Shown here: piece after piece, positions 1 to 8,143 of the stretch | Numbering within the stretch: the first letter of the stretch is position 1 | How the letters are laid out: each line of letters starts with the position of its first letter | Assembly: GCA_965204545.1 (NCBI GenBank) | Contig: CBDBFA010000003.1 | Coordinates: 2,976,001 to 3,040,000, forward strand | Direction of reading: 5' to 3' | Length of the DNA: 64,000 nt | Origin: JAABVD01 sp965204545 | GTDB lineage: Bacteria > Verrucomicrobiota > Verrucomicrobiia > Opitutales > UBA2995 | Program-made: the position numbers and the translations under genes | The notes under the pieces: generated by a model | What the model was told of the DNA's origin: nothing | Seen by the model: only the letters and a program-made list of their open reading frames with translations | Database searches by the model: none

Positions 1-81
1 ACGGTTGGGACTGCGGTGCATGACCTTGCCGGTGCCCGTCACCTTGAAACGCTTGGCAATGGCTTTCTTGGTTTTTTGCAT
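1..81 (-). CDS. rpmI: 50S ribosomal protein L35, 5' part (cut by window edge)
   Basis: Twenty-seven codons read on the minus strand from an ATG at 81 to the window edge. The start MQKTKKAIAKRFKVTGTGK and the following VMHRSPNR match the invariant basic N-terminus of bacterial L35, a small protein of the large ribosomal subunit. The usual start is MPKMKTKKA; here it is slightly shortened. L20 (rplT) would be expected next, outside the window. infC, often just upstream, is not present: the next 900 bases are non-coding, so this gene is probably first in its transcript. Identification is firm despite truncation because this segment is highly conserved. Confidence 0.93.
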   Translation of the reverse strand, partial: MQKTKKAIAKRFKVTGTGKVMHRSPNR

Positions 82-535
82 GGGAATTTTGGAAAAGCGG
101 TAAATAAAAGCCCCCTGCTCCCTCCATGTAAAGCGTGAAATTGCCCCTTGAACCCGCATGTCTCACAAAATTCGTAGCGAGCAAACGAAGTCCGCACCAG
201 CCCTACCATTTCGAAACGTGAACGGTAGGGCAGCGGCATCCTTGCCGAAACATAAACGGTAGGGCGACGGCATCCTTGCCGCGCCGGGAGACGGAGGCGC
301 AAGTTACGGCTCCATAACGCCCCGGAGGAGGATTTCAGAAAAAAGGTCTACTGGCCGAATGATCCAAGTCTTCCAATCAAATAAATTTGAGGGGGTGTTG
401 CCGAAAACCACCTTTTTCGAAATGCTGCGTGCTCTTTCCCCTGATACGGCATTCCCGAGCAATCGCGGGATAAACCCGCTCCTACAAACCTCCAACTGGT
501 AAAATTGTAGGAGCGGCTTTACGCCGCGATTCTTT
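82..535. repeat. Gene-free region with REP-like palindromes and half of a MITE-like element
   Basis: No credible gene. From about 147 a segment (AACCCGCATGTCTCACAAAA and the next 40 bases) matches the right end, reverse-complemented, of the element at 9287-9494, so it is a solo half. At 210-285 two copies of a 'CGGTAGGGC..CGGCATCCTTGCCG' palindrome occur. At about 505-530 the text TAGGAGCGGCTTTACGCCGC recurs in part near 36180. Open frames here end in translations such as RYEFCETCG that also occur at 9.4 kb, the mark of repeat DNA rather than genes. The rpmI promoter should lie in 82-150, but no clear boxes are seen. Confidence 0.6.
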
Positions 536-543
536 ATTCTATT

Positions 544-858
544 GTAACTACTCAGATGGTTTTTTGGCTGACAACGACGAACGGCAGAGCAGGGATGCTC
601 TTGCCCTACCACGACGAACGGCAGAGCAGGGATGCTCTTGCCCTACCACGCTTGAATTTATTGGTAGGGGGACTGCGTCTTCGCAACGCCGCTTTTGAAT
701 CTTTATCATTCAATAGGTAAGAACTCCCATTTTTTGAGGACTTAAGAACAGCGTTCCGAAAAAATACCTGCCGACCGTGGGTATTCAAAAGTCATCGCAA
801 CCAGCTCGGCGCAGGTAGACGCCGGATACGAATCCTCAATGAGGTCCTGAGTAGTTAC
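544..858 (+). mobile_element. MITE-like element, copy A (intact, 315 bp)
   Basis: Perfect 12-bp terminal inverted repeats, GTAACTACTCAG at 544-555 and its reverse complement at 847-858. It is flanked by an exact 8-bp direct repeat ATTCTATT at 536-543 and 859-866, which is a target-site duplication. There is no transposase gene. Copies B (35121-35398) and C (38925-39158) share the interior in the opposite orientation. Copy A is 37 bp longer than B because a 37-bp internal unit (about 578-614, ending CCCTACC) is present twice in tandem. Ends beginning GTAA with 8-bp duplications are what IS66-family transposases make; that assignment is inference. Confidence 0.85.
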
Positions 859-1015
859 ATTCTATTTTTCCAAAAAAAGAACGATTTGGGCAACAACCCC
901 TCCAGGCCTGACCCCTTTAGGGGTACCCCGCCGAAAGCAAATGGCTTGAACCTCCCCGGGCCTGTGTTCAGATTCTTCCCAGGATTCAGCAGAAAACCAG
1001 GAGTAGTACCGCCTC

Positions 1016-2053
1016 ATGAGAACCGTCGCCAAAACCCCCTGCCTTTTTTTGATTATACTGATAACCGCCCTGGCCTCATCGGCCCAAGCCGGGGACGCCG
1101 GAATGAAGAAGTGGCAAAAAGGCAAGGGCTGGGGATGGGTCTGGGGGCCCGAAGATGAGGTTGGCTCGCTCAATGAAATGACCCCGGCCAGCAAACGGGC
1201 GGCCTTGAGTCTGGCCAAGACCGGAAAAACCTACGACCTGGGCATCGTCTACGATCGCGATTCGTTCAAGTGGCCCGGCCACAGCCCGGGAGAGATCATG
1301 ACCTTCCGCTCCCCCGAGGGGGTAAAACGCCAGGGTGAATTTCCCCCGGCCCAAACCGGAACAGCCTGGCACAGTTGCGCCCTCTTTATGAATGACAACG
1401 TCGCCACCCAGATCGATGGGTTGGGGCACGTGGTCCATGGAGAAGACAATCAGTGGTACAATGGATTCAAGGAAGCCGATTGGGGAGGCGACTGGGGATT
1501 GCGCAAATGCGACGCCACTACCATTCCTCCCATCATAGCCCGGGGAATTCTCATCGACGTGGCGGGATACAAAGGGGTTCCCGCCCTGCCGCCCCACTAC
1601 GCCATTTCTGTGGCCGATCTGCAGGGGGCGCTGCAAAAGCAAGGATCCCAACTAGAACCCGGCGATGTCGTACTGGTTCGAACCGGCGCGGTTCGCTATT
1701 GGGCGGATTTGGAGGACCGGGCCAAACTTGCCGCCCACGATACGGCCGGCCTTTCCCTCGACAGCGCAAAGTGGTTGGTGGAAGAGAACGGCGCCATGCT
1801 GATCGGCACCGACACCAGTGGAATGGAATACGGGCCCCATCCCGAAGATGCGGCCGACTTTCAGAAACAACATGGTTCATTTATTCCCGTCCACGTTTAC
1901 CTTCTCATCGAACAAGGCGTCCACATCGGCGAGTTCCACTTCCTGGAGGATCTGGCCCGAGACCAAGTCTACGAATTTTGCTACCTCTGCACAACGGCCA
2001 ATATCCGCGGAACCACCGCCGGATTTGCCTTGCGGCCATTGGCACTGCCTTGA
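1016..2053 (+). CDS. Secreted cyclase-family (kynurenine formamidase-like) hydrolase
   Basis: 345 aa. Residues 1-26 form a signal peptide (hydrophobic 8-22, ASSAQA cleavage region), so the product is exported. The body fits the cyclase family (PF04199, kynurenine formamidase-like metal-dependent amidohydrolases). The metal-binding region of that family, HxGTHxDxPxH, appears as NVATQIDGLGHV at 128-139, keeping Asp134 and His138 but with Gln for the first His. This resembles the subgroup that acts on unknown substrates rather than true formamidases. It stands alone, with no kynurenine genes nearby. The start was chosen because the signal peptide begins there; there is no clear ribosome-binding site. 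Substrate unknown. Confidence 0.75.
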   Translation: MRTVAKTPCLFLIILITALASSAQAGDAGMKKWQKGKGWGWVWGPEDEVGSLNEMTPASKRAALSLAKTGKTYDLGIVYDRDSFKWPGHSPGEIMTFRSPEGVKRQGEFPPAQTGTAWHSCALFMNDNVATQIDGLGHVVHGEDNQWYNGFKEADWGGDWGLRKCDATTIPPIIARGILIDVAGYKGVPALPPHYAISVADLQGALQKQGSQLEPGDVVLVRTGAVRYWADLEDRAKLAAHDTAGLSLDSAKWLVEENGAMLIGTDTSGMEYGPHPEDAADFQKQHGSFIPVHVYLLIEQGVHIGEFHFLEDLARDQVYEFCYLCTTANIRGTTAGFALRPLALP

Positions 2054-2059
2054 CGCACG

Positions 2060-2079
2060 CCACAAAATATGTTTTGTGG
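2060..2079 (+). terminator. Hairpin after the cyclase gene
   Basis: Perfect 8-bp stem CCACAAAA / TTTTGTGG around a TATG loop, seven bases after the stop codon of the cyclase gene. The tail is A/T-rich but has no long T run, so a Rho-independent terminator is plausible, not certain. Confidence 0.45.
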
Positions 2080-2148
2080 AATAAAATTTCGGCAGAGGTA
2101 TCGAATAACTTTAAACTTCATTACGTTAATAACCCATATCATCCATAC

Positions 2149-2475
2149 ATGAAAACATTACTACTGGTTATCACCGCCCTATCCCTGACCTTATCCGCCT
2201 ATGCCGGGGAGGGGAAGAAAGTCACCCTTAGCGGCGAAGGGGTTTGTGCCCATTGCGATCTGGCCATGGCTAAATCCTGCGCAAATGCCCTGCAGGTGAA
2301 AAATGACGAGGGCAAGCTGGTCAATTACATTCTGACCGGAAAGGCACTCGAAGGAGTAAGGGTTTCCAAAAAAGCTTATTCCAACATCACCGTTACCGGG
2401 ACCGTGTCGGAACAGGATGGCAAGTTGATCCTGAAGGCGACTTCCGTGGAAAAGAAGACGGACGAGGAAAGCTGA
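2149..2475 (+). CDS. Small secreted Cys-containing protein (DUF6370-like)
   Basis: 108 aa with a signal peptide at 1-18 (LLLVITALSLTLSAYA). The mature part is a short beta-rich domain starting VTLSGEGVCAHCDLAMAKSC. The CxxC at about 30-33, the following AKSCANAL and the C-terminal GTVSEQDGKLILKATSVEK resemble small secreted proteins annotated as DUF6370 in Verrucomicrobiota and Planctomycetes; the number is recalled, not checked. A CxxC near the N-terminus of a secreted 10-kDa protein suggests metal binding or redox, which is inference. The start is the ATG before the signal peptide; the longer open frame upstream of it is the shadow of the cyclase gene. Confidence 0.7.
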   Translation: MKTLLLVITALSLTLSAYAGEGKKVTLSGEGVCAHCDLAMAKSCANALQVKNDEGKLVNYILTGKALEGVRVSKKAYSNITVTGTVSEQDGKLILKATSVEKKTDEES

Positions 2476-2490
2476 CCGTTTTCTCCGGGC

Positions 2491-2508
2491 CCCGGCGTTC
2501 TCGCCGGG
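2491..2508. terminator. GC-rich hairpin between convergent genes
   Basis: Stem CCCGGCG / CGCCGGG with a TTCT loop in the 67-bp gap between the small secreted gene (plus) and the helicase gene (minus). It could end transcription from either side, but no U-tract follows. Confidence 0.35.
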
Positions 2509-2542
2509 AATGAGGCCCCGCATGGACCGACTCATGCCGGGG

Positions 2543-4723
2543 TCAAGCGTTTGCCGGGCTCGTTTGCAGGATCTTTTCCCGGAGGCCGGTAAAGCGCTTG
2601 GCCGGATCGGCGTTGTTCACGGCCATGAACCAGGCCGTGGGATCTCCCACCAGGAAGATCTTTTGCTTTCCCCGAGTAAGCGCCGTGTAGAGCAGGTTGC
2701 GTTGAAGCATCATGAAGTGCTGCTTCATGAGGGGGAGTATGACGATGGGATACTCCGACCCCTGGGACTTGTGCACGCTGATGGCGTAGGCCGGACTGAC
2801 GTCTCCTAGATCGGACCGGGCCAGTTCGACGGTTTCATTGTCGTACCGAACCCTCAGGGCAGCCTTTTCGGAGTCGATGCTTTCGATGGTGCCTATGTCT
2901 CCGTTAAATACGTTCAGTTCGTAGTTGTTGCGATTCTGGATAATTTTGTCTCCCACCCGGTAGCGGACCGAGCCGAAGGTGATTCCGTCCCTGCCGGGGT
3001 TGAGGGCCCGTTGCAGGACGGCGTTGAAATTACCGATGCCGGCGATTCCCTTATGCATGGGAACGAGCACCTGGGTATCGCGGAGGGGGTGCATTTCCAG
3101 TTTCCGTGGAATAAATTCCCGGCAGAGGTGCCGCACGATTCCCAAGCACTTCTCCGGGTCCGTGGCCTTGATGAACTGCAGGTCCCCCTCGGGACCCAGG
3201 TCCCGCACGTCCCGCACCAGGAAGGGGATTGATCTTACGCCGTTCAAGACATTGTGGGCCGTCGAAATGATGGAACTTTCCCGGTGTTGCCGGAAAATTT
3301 TCCGGAGCCGGGTGACGGGAATCTTCCGGCATTCGATCAGGTCGTGCAAAACGTTGCCCGCGCCCACGGAGGGAAGCTGGTTCACGTCGCCCACCAGGAC
3401 GATGTGGGCCGTGCCCGGGATGGCCCGGAAGAGGGAGGCGGCCAGGCGCACGTCGAGCATGCTGGATTCGTCGAGAATGACGAACCGGGTTTTAAGCGGG
3501 TTCGATTCGTCGTGCTGAAACCGCCCCGTTCCCGGATCGAATTTCAATAGACGGTGAATGGTTTTTGCCGCGCCCCCGGTTGCGGTGGAGAGGCGTTGGG
3601 CGGCGCGTCCGGTGGGCGCCGCCAGGACCCAGTGCGCTTTTTTGGCTGAAATGATCTGAACCAAGGCGCGAAGAATGGTGGTCTTCCCCGTACCGGGGCC
3701 TCCGGTAATGATGGACACTTTTTCCCGAAGCCCCTTGCCGATGGCTTCGATTTGTTCCGAAGCAAATTGGAAATCCGCTTTGTCCTGAGCCCAGCGGATG
3801 GCGATATCGACCTTTATGGGAGGCAAGCCCGATTTGGCCCGAAGGGTTCCCATTACGAAATCCGCTATGGTGGTTTCCGCGCGATGAGACTCGGGCAATT
3901 GAACGCGGCGGTCGGGATCGATGAAAACGACTTCCCGGGCTTCCCTCAGTCGGTCCGCCCGAGGCTCGAGTTTTTCCTCGGTGGCCTCCAACAATTTAGC
4001 CGCGTGTTGGATCCACCGCCCGCGCGGTATGCAGGTGTGCCCTTCGCCTTCCAGTTCCCCCAGGCTGAACAGCAGTCCGGCATCGAGACGTTTGGGGCTA
4101 TCGTTCCCGAATCCGAGATTGAGGGCGATCCGGTCGGCGGTTTTAAATCCGATGCCGTCCATCTCCCGTGCCACCCGGTAGGGTTCGTTTTTCAAGATGG
4201 ACTGGGCCTGGTTTCCGTAGCGCTTGACCAGGCGGACGCAGCGATTGGCGGAAACGCCGTAGGTCTGCAGGAACACCATCACCTCGCGAATGGCGCGCTG
4301 TTCCTCCCATGCCTTCTTAACGGAATGGGCTCTTGTGGTTCCAATTCCTGGAACTTCCCTCAGGCGCGCGCTCTCATCCGAAATGATGTCCAGGGTTTGG
4401 GACCCGAAATGATCGACGATTTTGTTGGCGTAATGGCGCCCGATTCCCGGCACCAGTCCGCTGCCGAGGTATTTGCGAATGCCGTGCACCGTGGAAGGAA
4501 GGATGGATTCGTGCGATTTCACCTTGAACTGGCGCCCGTACTTTCTGTCCACCACCCAGTCGCCGTTTACTTCGAGGGTTTCTCCACATTGCACGCCGGG
4601 CATCACCCCGGTGATGGTCAGAGTGGACGGTTCCCCCTCCGGACGCATGTCGCCGACCAGATAATAGTTTTCCTCATTGGAAAACAGGATCCTTTCAAGT
4701 ACGCCTCGGATGGTTTCCGGCAT
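2543..4723 (-). CDS. recD2: RecD2-like ATP-dependent 5'-3' DNA helicase (SF1B)
   Basis: 726 aa from the start MPETIRGVLERILFSNEENY, the family's usual beginning; in-frame codons reach back to 4789 but are not family-like. Order: N-terminal OB-like domain, helix-hairpin-helix repeats (REVPGIGTTRAHSVKKA and MDGIGFKTADRIA), Walker A GGPGTGKT (341-348), Walker B DESSMLD (418-424), then the C-terminal motifs VHKSQGSEYPIVILPL and LLYTALTRGKQKIFLVGD. RecD2 enzymes unwind DNA in repair and act without RecBC. The start lies inside the 3' end of the dehydratase gene (29-bp overlap), suggesting translational coupling to the sugar genes by chance of packing. Confident family call; cellular role inferred. 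Confidence 0.92.
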   Translation of the reverse strand: MPETIRGVLERILFSNEENYYLVGDMRPEGEPSTLTITGVMPGVQCGETLEVNGDWVVDRKYGRQFKVKSHESILPSTVHGIRKYLGSGLVPGIGRHYANKIVDHFGSQTLDIISDESARLREVPGIGTTRAHSVKKAWEEQRAIREVMVFLQTYGVSANRCVRLVKRYGNQAQSILKNEPYRVAREMDGIGFKTADRIALNLGFGNDSPKRLDAGLLFSLGELEGEGHTCIPRGRWIQHAAKLLEATEEKLEPRADRLREAREVVFIDPDRRVQLPESHRAETTIADFVMGTLRAKSGLPPIKVDIAIRWAQDKADFQFASEQIEAIGKGLREKVSIITGGPGTGKTTILRALVQIISAKKAHWVLAAPTGRAAQRLSTATGGAAKTIHRLLKFDPGTGRFQHDESNPLKTRFVILDESSMLDVRLAASLFRAIPGTAHIVLVGDVNQLPSVGAGNVLHDLIECRKIPVTRLRKIFRQHRESSIISTAHNVLNGVRSIPFLVRDVRDLGPEGDLQFIKATDPEKCLGIVRHLCREFIPRKLEMHPLRDTQVLVPMHKGIAGIGNFNAVLQRALNPGRDGITFGSVRYRVGDKIIQNRNNYELNVFNGDIGTIESIDSEKAALRVRYDNETVELARSDLGDVSPAYAISVHKSQGSEYPIVILPLMKQHFMMLQRNLLYTALTRGKQKIFLVGDPTAWFMAVNNADPAKRFTGLREKILQTSPANA

Positions 4724-5747
4724 GGTAGGGAGCAGGGTATGGTGAAGGGTCGGCATACCAGTTCGCAGTATGGGCAATGCCTTCCCCAAAACGTATCCGG
4801 GGACGCCAACCCGTGACCCGGGCCGTTTTCTCTATCGACATGGCGTAGCGGCGATCATGTCCCGGGCGATCGTTTACGAAGGTTATCAATTCGGCATAAG
4901 ACGAACCATCGGGACGCGGTTTTATACCATCCAGTACGGCGCATATGGTTTGGACGATTTCAATATTGGTCTTTTCACAGTTTCCGCCGATATTGTAGGT
5001 TTCCCCGATTGCGCCTTTCTCCAGAACTTTGAGGATGGCTCTGCAGTGGTCCTCCACGTATAGCCAATCGCGCACATTCAGTCCGTCCCCATACAAGGGT
5101 ATGGCTTTTCCCTGAAGGGCATGGGTGATGGTGAGGGGAATGAGCTTCTCGGGAAATTGGCGGGGACCGTAATTGTTGGAGCAATTGGTGATGAGGGTGG
5201 GGAGGCCGAAGGTATGGCGATAGGCGCGGACGAGGTGGTCGCTGGCCGCCTTGGATGCGGAATACGGACTATTGGGAGCATAGGGCGATTCTTCGACAAA
5301 TGGAGAATCACTCGGGCCGAGAGAACCGTAGACTTCGTCGGTGGAAATATGTAGAAAACGAAAATTCGACGCTTTCGAATCCGGCAGGGTAGTGAAGTAA
5401 TCCAGGGAGGCCTTCAACAACTCGTGGGTGCCGACCACGTTGGTGCGAATAAAAGCATCCGGTCCCTCGATAGATCGATCCACGTGTGTTTCGGCGGCAA
5501 AGTTGACCACCCAGTCGATGGCGTGGTCTCGCAGCAACCGGCGGGTAAGGGCCTGGTCGCAAATATCCCCTTTTTCAAAGGTGAACCGGGTGTCGTCCGC
5601 GTGGTGTTCCATATGGCGCGGATTTCCCGCGTAGGTGAGCAGGTCCAAACACACCGTTTCCCCGATGCCCCGGGTGTTCTCCCCCAGGAGCAGATCCAGG
5701 AAATGGGATCCGATGAACCCGGCGCCTCCTGTTACCAATACCCGCAT
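4695..5747 (-). CDS. rfbB: dTDP-glucose 4,6-dehydratase
   Basis: 350 aa, the normal size. This short-chain dehydrogenase converts NDP-glucose to NDP-4-keto-6-deoxyglucose with bound NAD. Visible features: the nucleotide-binding GGAGFIG at 7-13, the catalytic STDEVYG segment at about 135-141 (Thr-Asp-Glu triad) and YSASK at 162-166. NDRPGHDRRYAMSIEKT near the C-terminus is the usual RmlB signature. The ATG at 5747 was chosen; a TTG at 5756 would add three residues. It follows the epimerase/reductase gene after 10 bases and overlaps the helicase gene. No rmlA or rmlC is in the window. Confidence 0.93.
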   Translation of the reverse strand: MRVLVTGGAGFIGSHFLDLLLGENTRGIGETVCLDLLTYAGNPRHMEHHADDTRFTFEKGDICDQALTRRLLRDHAIDWVVNFAAETHVDRSIEGPDAFIRTNVVGTHELLKASLDYFTTLPDSKASNFRFLHISTDEVYGSLGPSDSPFVEESPYAPNSPYSASKAASDHLVRAYRHTFGLPTLITNCSNNYGPRQFPEKLIPLTITHALQGKAIPLYGDGLNVRDWLYVEDHCRAILKVLEKGAIGETYNIGGNCEKTNIEIVQTICAVLDGIKPRPDGSSYAELITFVNDRPGHDRRYAMSIEKTARVTGWRPRIRFGEGIAHTANWYADPSPYPAPYHAGNHPRRT

Positions 5748-5757
5748 CCCTCTCAAT

Positions 5758-6630
5758 TCAGGCTACCCAGTTTCTGCAGGCCGTCTCGATGGCTCGTCGA
5801 ACCTCGGTCATTTTGATGCCGGCATTGGATAATTTTTCGGTGGACAGGATACAATTGGAGCGAGGCGTCCGCGCAACTGTCTTCATGAAGGCTTCTTCGC
5901 TTTCGAAGAACTTCAGCTCTTTCCGTACCAAGCCGTGTCTTTTCATGATCGCGGTTATGGCCCGGGCGTCCATGGATCCCGGATTGGTCACGTTGTAGGT
6001 TCCGAATGGTATTCCCATTTCCAGGCAGTCCAGGCATGCACCGACAAATTCGAATCTCTGGGAAATGGAATTCTCCACATTCAGAAGTCTTTCGTAAGCC
6101 AGGAGTTTTGAAAGGTAATTGCGTTGATGGTTGCGGTGGTCGAAGGGGATGCGCAGGCGCCAGATGTAGCACTTTTCAGCGCCTTCCAGTACCTCTTCTC
6201 CCAGGGCTTTGGCACCGCTGTAAAAACTGCAGTAATTGCTGCGGAAGGAAAAATTGGGTCGATCTTCCTCCCGAAAGGGCCTGCCATCCGTGCCCTTGCC
6301 GGTGTAGATGCAACCCGAGGATACGTGCCCCCAAGGTAGATGCAGGTCTTCGCATACTTCTCTGATTATACCGGGGAGAACGGCGTTGCCCAAAAGGCAT
6401 TCTGCCTTGGCATCTTCGCATGCGTCCACATTGGGCTTGCCCGTGAAACCGGCCGCATTGATCAAAGCATCCGGTCTTATCCCCTTCAGGGCGTCGCGCA
6501 GGAGTGTTCGGTCGTAGTAGTCGAGGTCCTTGCGGGCGAAATTGCGGTAGCTGATCCCACGTTTGGTCAGGACCTCCTGAAAGGCTTGGCCGATGTAGCC
6601 GCTGCCTCCGAGTAAAACGATGCAATTCAT
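5758..6630 (-). CDS. Plant NRS/ER-like NDP-4-keto-6-deoxyglucose 3,5-epimerase/4-reductase
   Basis: 290 aa NAD(P)-binding SDR with GGSGYIG at 8-14 and Y137-SGA-K141. It could be called RmlD. However, the strings NAAGFTGKPNVDACED, SSGCIYTGKG, WRLRIPFDHRNHQRNYLSKLL, FGTYNVTNPG and VARTPRSNC correspond to the bifunctional 3,5-epimerase/4-keto-reductase domain of plant UDP-rhamnose synthases (NRS/ER, C-terminal half of RHM), as I remember those proteins. Placed directly upstream of rfbB, it would complete a two-enzyme route to UDP- or dTDP-rhamnose without separate RmlC and RmlD. The start is the ATG at 6630; the frame is open upstream without family similarity. Substrate nucleotide unknown. Confidence 0.8.
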   Translation of the reverse strand: MNCIVLLGGSGYIGQAFQEVLTKRGISYRNFARKDLDYYDRTLLRDALKGIRPDALINAAGFTGKPNVDACEDAKAECLLGNAVLPGIIREVCEDLHLPWGHVSSGCIYTGKGTDGRPFREEDRPNFSFRSNYCSFYSGAKALGEEVLEGAEKCYIWRLRIPFDHRNHQRNYLSKLLAYERLLNVENSISQRFEFVGACLDCLEMGIPFGTYNVTNPGSMDARAITAIMKRHGLVRKELKFFESEEAFMKTVARTPRSNCILSTEKLSNAGIKMTEVRRAIETACRNWVA

Positions 6631-6766
6631 TTTCAAAGCTCGATATGAAGGCCGCAAATTTCGGTAGTGACAAGAATGAACCTTGACCTGGAATTTCGCC
6701 CGATTTGTCTTGTCGAGGCCGAATGCTGCTCCACCTCCTCCGTACTGAACCCGTTCATTCCATTTC

Positions 6767-8143
6767 GTGACACCCGTTTTCCGCTTCGCCTTTCCAGTCA
6801 TAATACTTTCCCTGGTCCTCCCATGCAAGGGGATTTCAGGGGCAGTGGACGGTGTGGAATCTCCCGACTCCGTTCCCCCGGTTCCGTTGGATGAATTGGC
6901 CGAAGAGTTGCGGGCGCACCTGGAATTTGCCGCGGCCAACTCCTGGAAAATGGAACTGCAGGACATTCTCGTGGCCCAGGGAGAAGCCCATTCCACCCAG
7001 CTGAGTTCGGGAAAATCGACCAAGGTAAGGCTCAATGCGGGTTTTGGAGTGGATGATGAGTCCAGTGGGTTGAACCAGGCCGATGGGCTGGAATACCGTT
7101 ACGATTTCCTGATCAGCAAACCGCTCTACCATTGGGGAGCCCTGGAGGCCGATCACCAATTTGGCATTCTCCAAGTGCAAAGAACCCATAGTAATCGCCA
7201 AGTGGCCTTTCTCGGGCTCTACCAAAGCCTGGTCAGTCAATTCATCGATTACCTGATCCTTCGGCAGCGAGAAAAACACAGCGACGCCTCCCTGACCTTC
7301 CAAAAGGAGCAGTTGGAAGTCTTCCGCGACCAGGAACAACGGGGTGAACTTCCCCGGGAGCAGTTGATCCATGAAGAGTTAAAACTCAATCAGGCCGCAT
7401 TGGACCACCAATCCCTGGAAAATTCCATTAACAGGGCGGAGACCTATTTCAGGACGGAAGCGGGCCTGGACGATCATGTCCCTTTGTCCACCCAGGGAAT
7501 CCTGCCCGCCGTGGCAGGGGACCTGACATTGGTCGAGGACCGGGTGGCCGGCTTTTTCAGTCAGGTGGAAAAACTCTCCGTTCGGTTTCAGGAAAGACAA
7601 TTGCGACTCGATCAGGAAACCCGGAAATTGCAAAAATACGAAGTCGACAACCGGCCCAAATTCAACGGGGTCTTCCGGGTGCGCAGGGACATCGAAACCG
7701 TTGGCGGGATTCGACGCCGCTCCGAAATCGAGGAAGTTTTTGCCGGATTGGAATTCAGTTGGAGTATCTTTGACGGAGGAGCCGCGCGGGGACAGGTGCT
7801 CGACTCCATTCAAACCAAACGGCAATTGGAACGCGAACTGGCCATCTTGAAGGAAACCATTATCTCCGAAACCAATTTCCTGCTGGAAGACTTGAAAATT
7901 CACCAGGAGAGCAGCCTTCTGATCGAGCGGCATTTCGCCCTCGCCCTCGAACAATACGAGCAAAGGGAGAGGGATGTCGCAGCCGGCCGCATGTCGGAAA
8001 GGGACCTCCGCACCTTGCGGCAGAATCTGGAGCACTGGCGCACGAACCTTTACATTTCCCGGGGCGGTTTTTATAAGACATTGACCAAACTTTACGTGAC
8101 CTTGGAGTATCCATCGATTCTAGCTTATATCGAGAAGCCATGA
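6767..8143 (+). CDS. TolC-like outer membrane efflux protein
   Basis: 458 aa from a GTG start that precedes a signal peptide (FAFPVIILSLVLPCKGISG); no in-frame ATG fits. The remainder is long amphipathic helices rich in Gln, Glu and Leu (for example REKHSDASLTFQKEQLEVF and KETIISETNFLLEDLKIHQ), as in the helical tunnel of TolC/OEP proteins (PF02321). It would form the outer-membrane channel for the exporter encoded by the next three genes. Its stop overlaps the ATG of the adaptor gene (ATGA), so the genes form an operon. The 136-bp gap to the divergent sugar gene should hold both promoters. Confidence 0.82.
   Translation: MTPVFRFAFPVIILSLVLPCKGISGAVDGVESPDSVPPVPLDELAEELRAHLEFAAANSWKMELQDILVAQGEAHSTQLSSGKSTKVRLNAGFGVDDESSGLNQADGLEYRYDFLISKPLYHWGALEADHQFGILQVQRTHSNRQVAFLGLYQSLVSQFIDYLILRQREKHSDASLTFQKEQLEVFRDQEQRGELPREQLIHEELKLNQAALDHQSLENSINRAETYFRTEAGLDDHVPLSTQGILPAVAGDLTLVEDRVAGFFSQVEKLSVRFQERQLRLDQETRKLQKYEVDNRPKFNGVFRVRRDIETVGGIRRRSEIEEVFAGLEFSWSIFDGGAARGQVLDSIQTKRQLERELAILKETIISETNFLLEDLKIHQESSLLIERHFALALEQYEQRERDVAAGRMSERDLRTLRQNLEHWRTNLYISRGGFYKTLTKLYVTLEYPSILAYIEKP

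Noticed and set aside
606..788. 60-67 residue open frames starting MNTHGR at 606-788 (minus), 35191 and 38951 (plus)
   Set aside because: These are translations of the MITE interior; they share no protein features and vary only as the repeat does.
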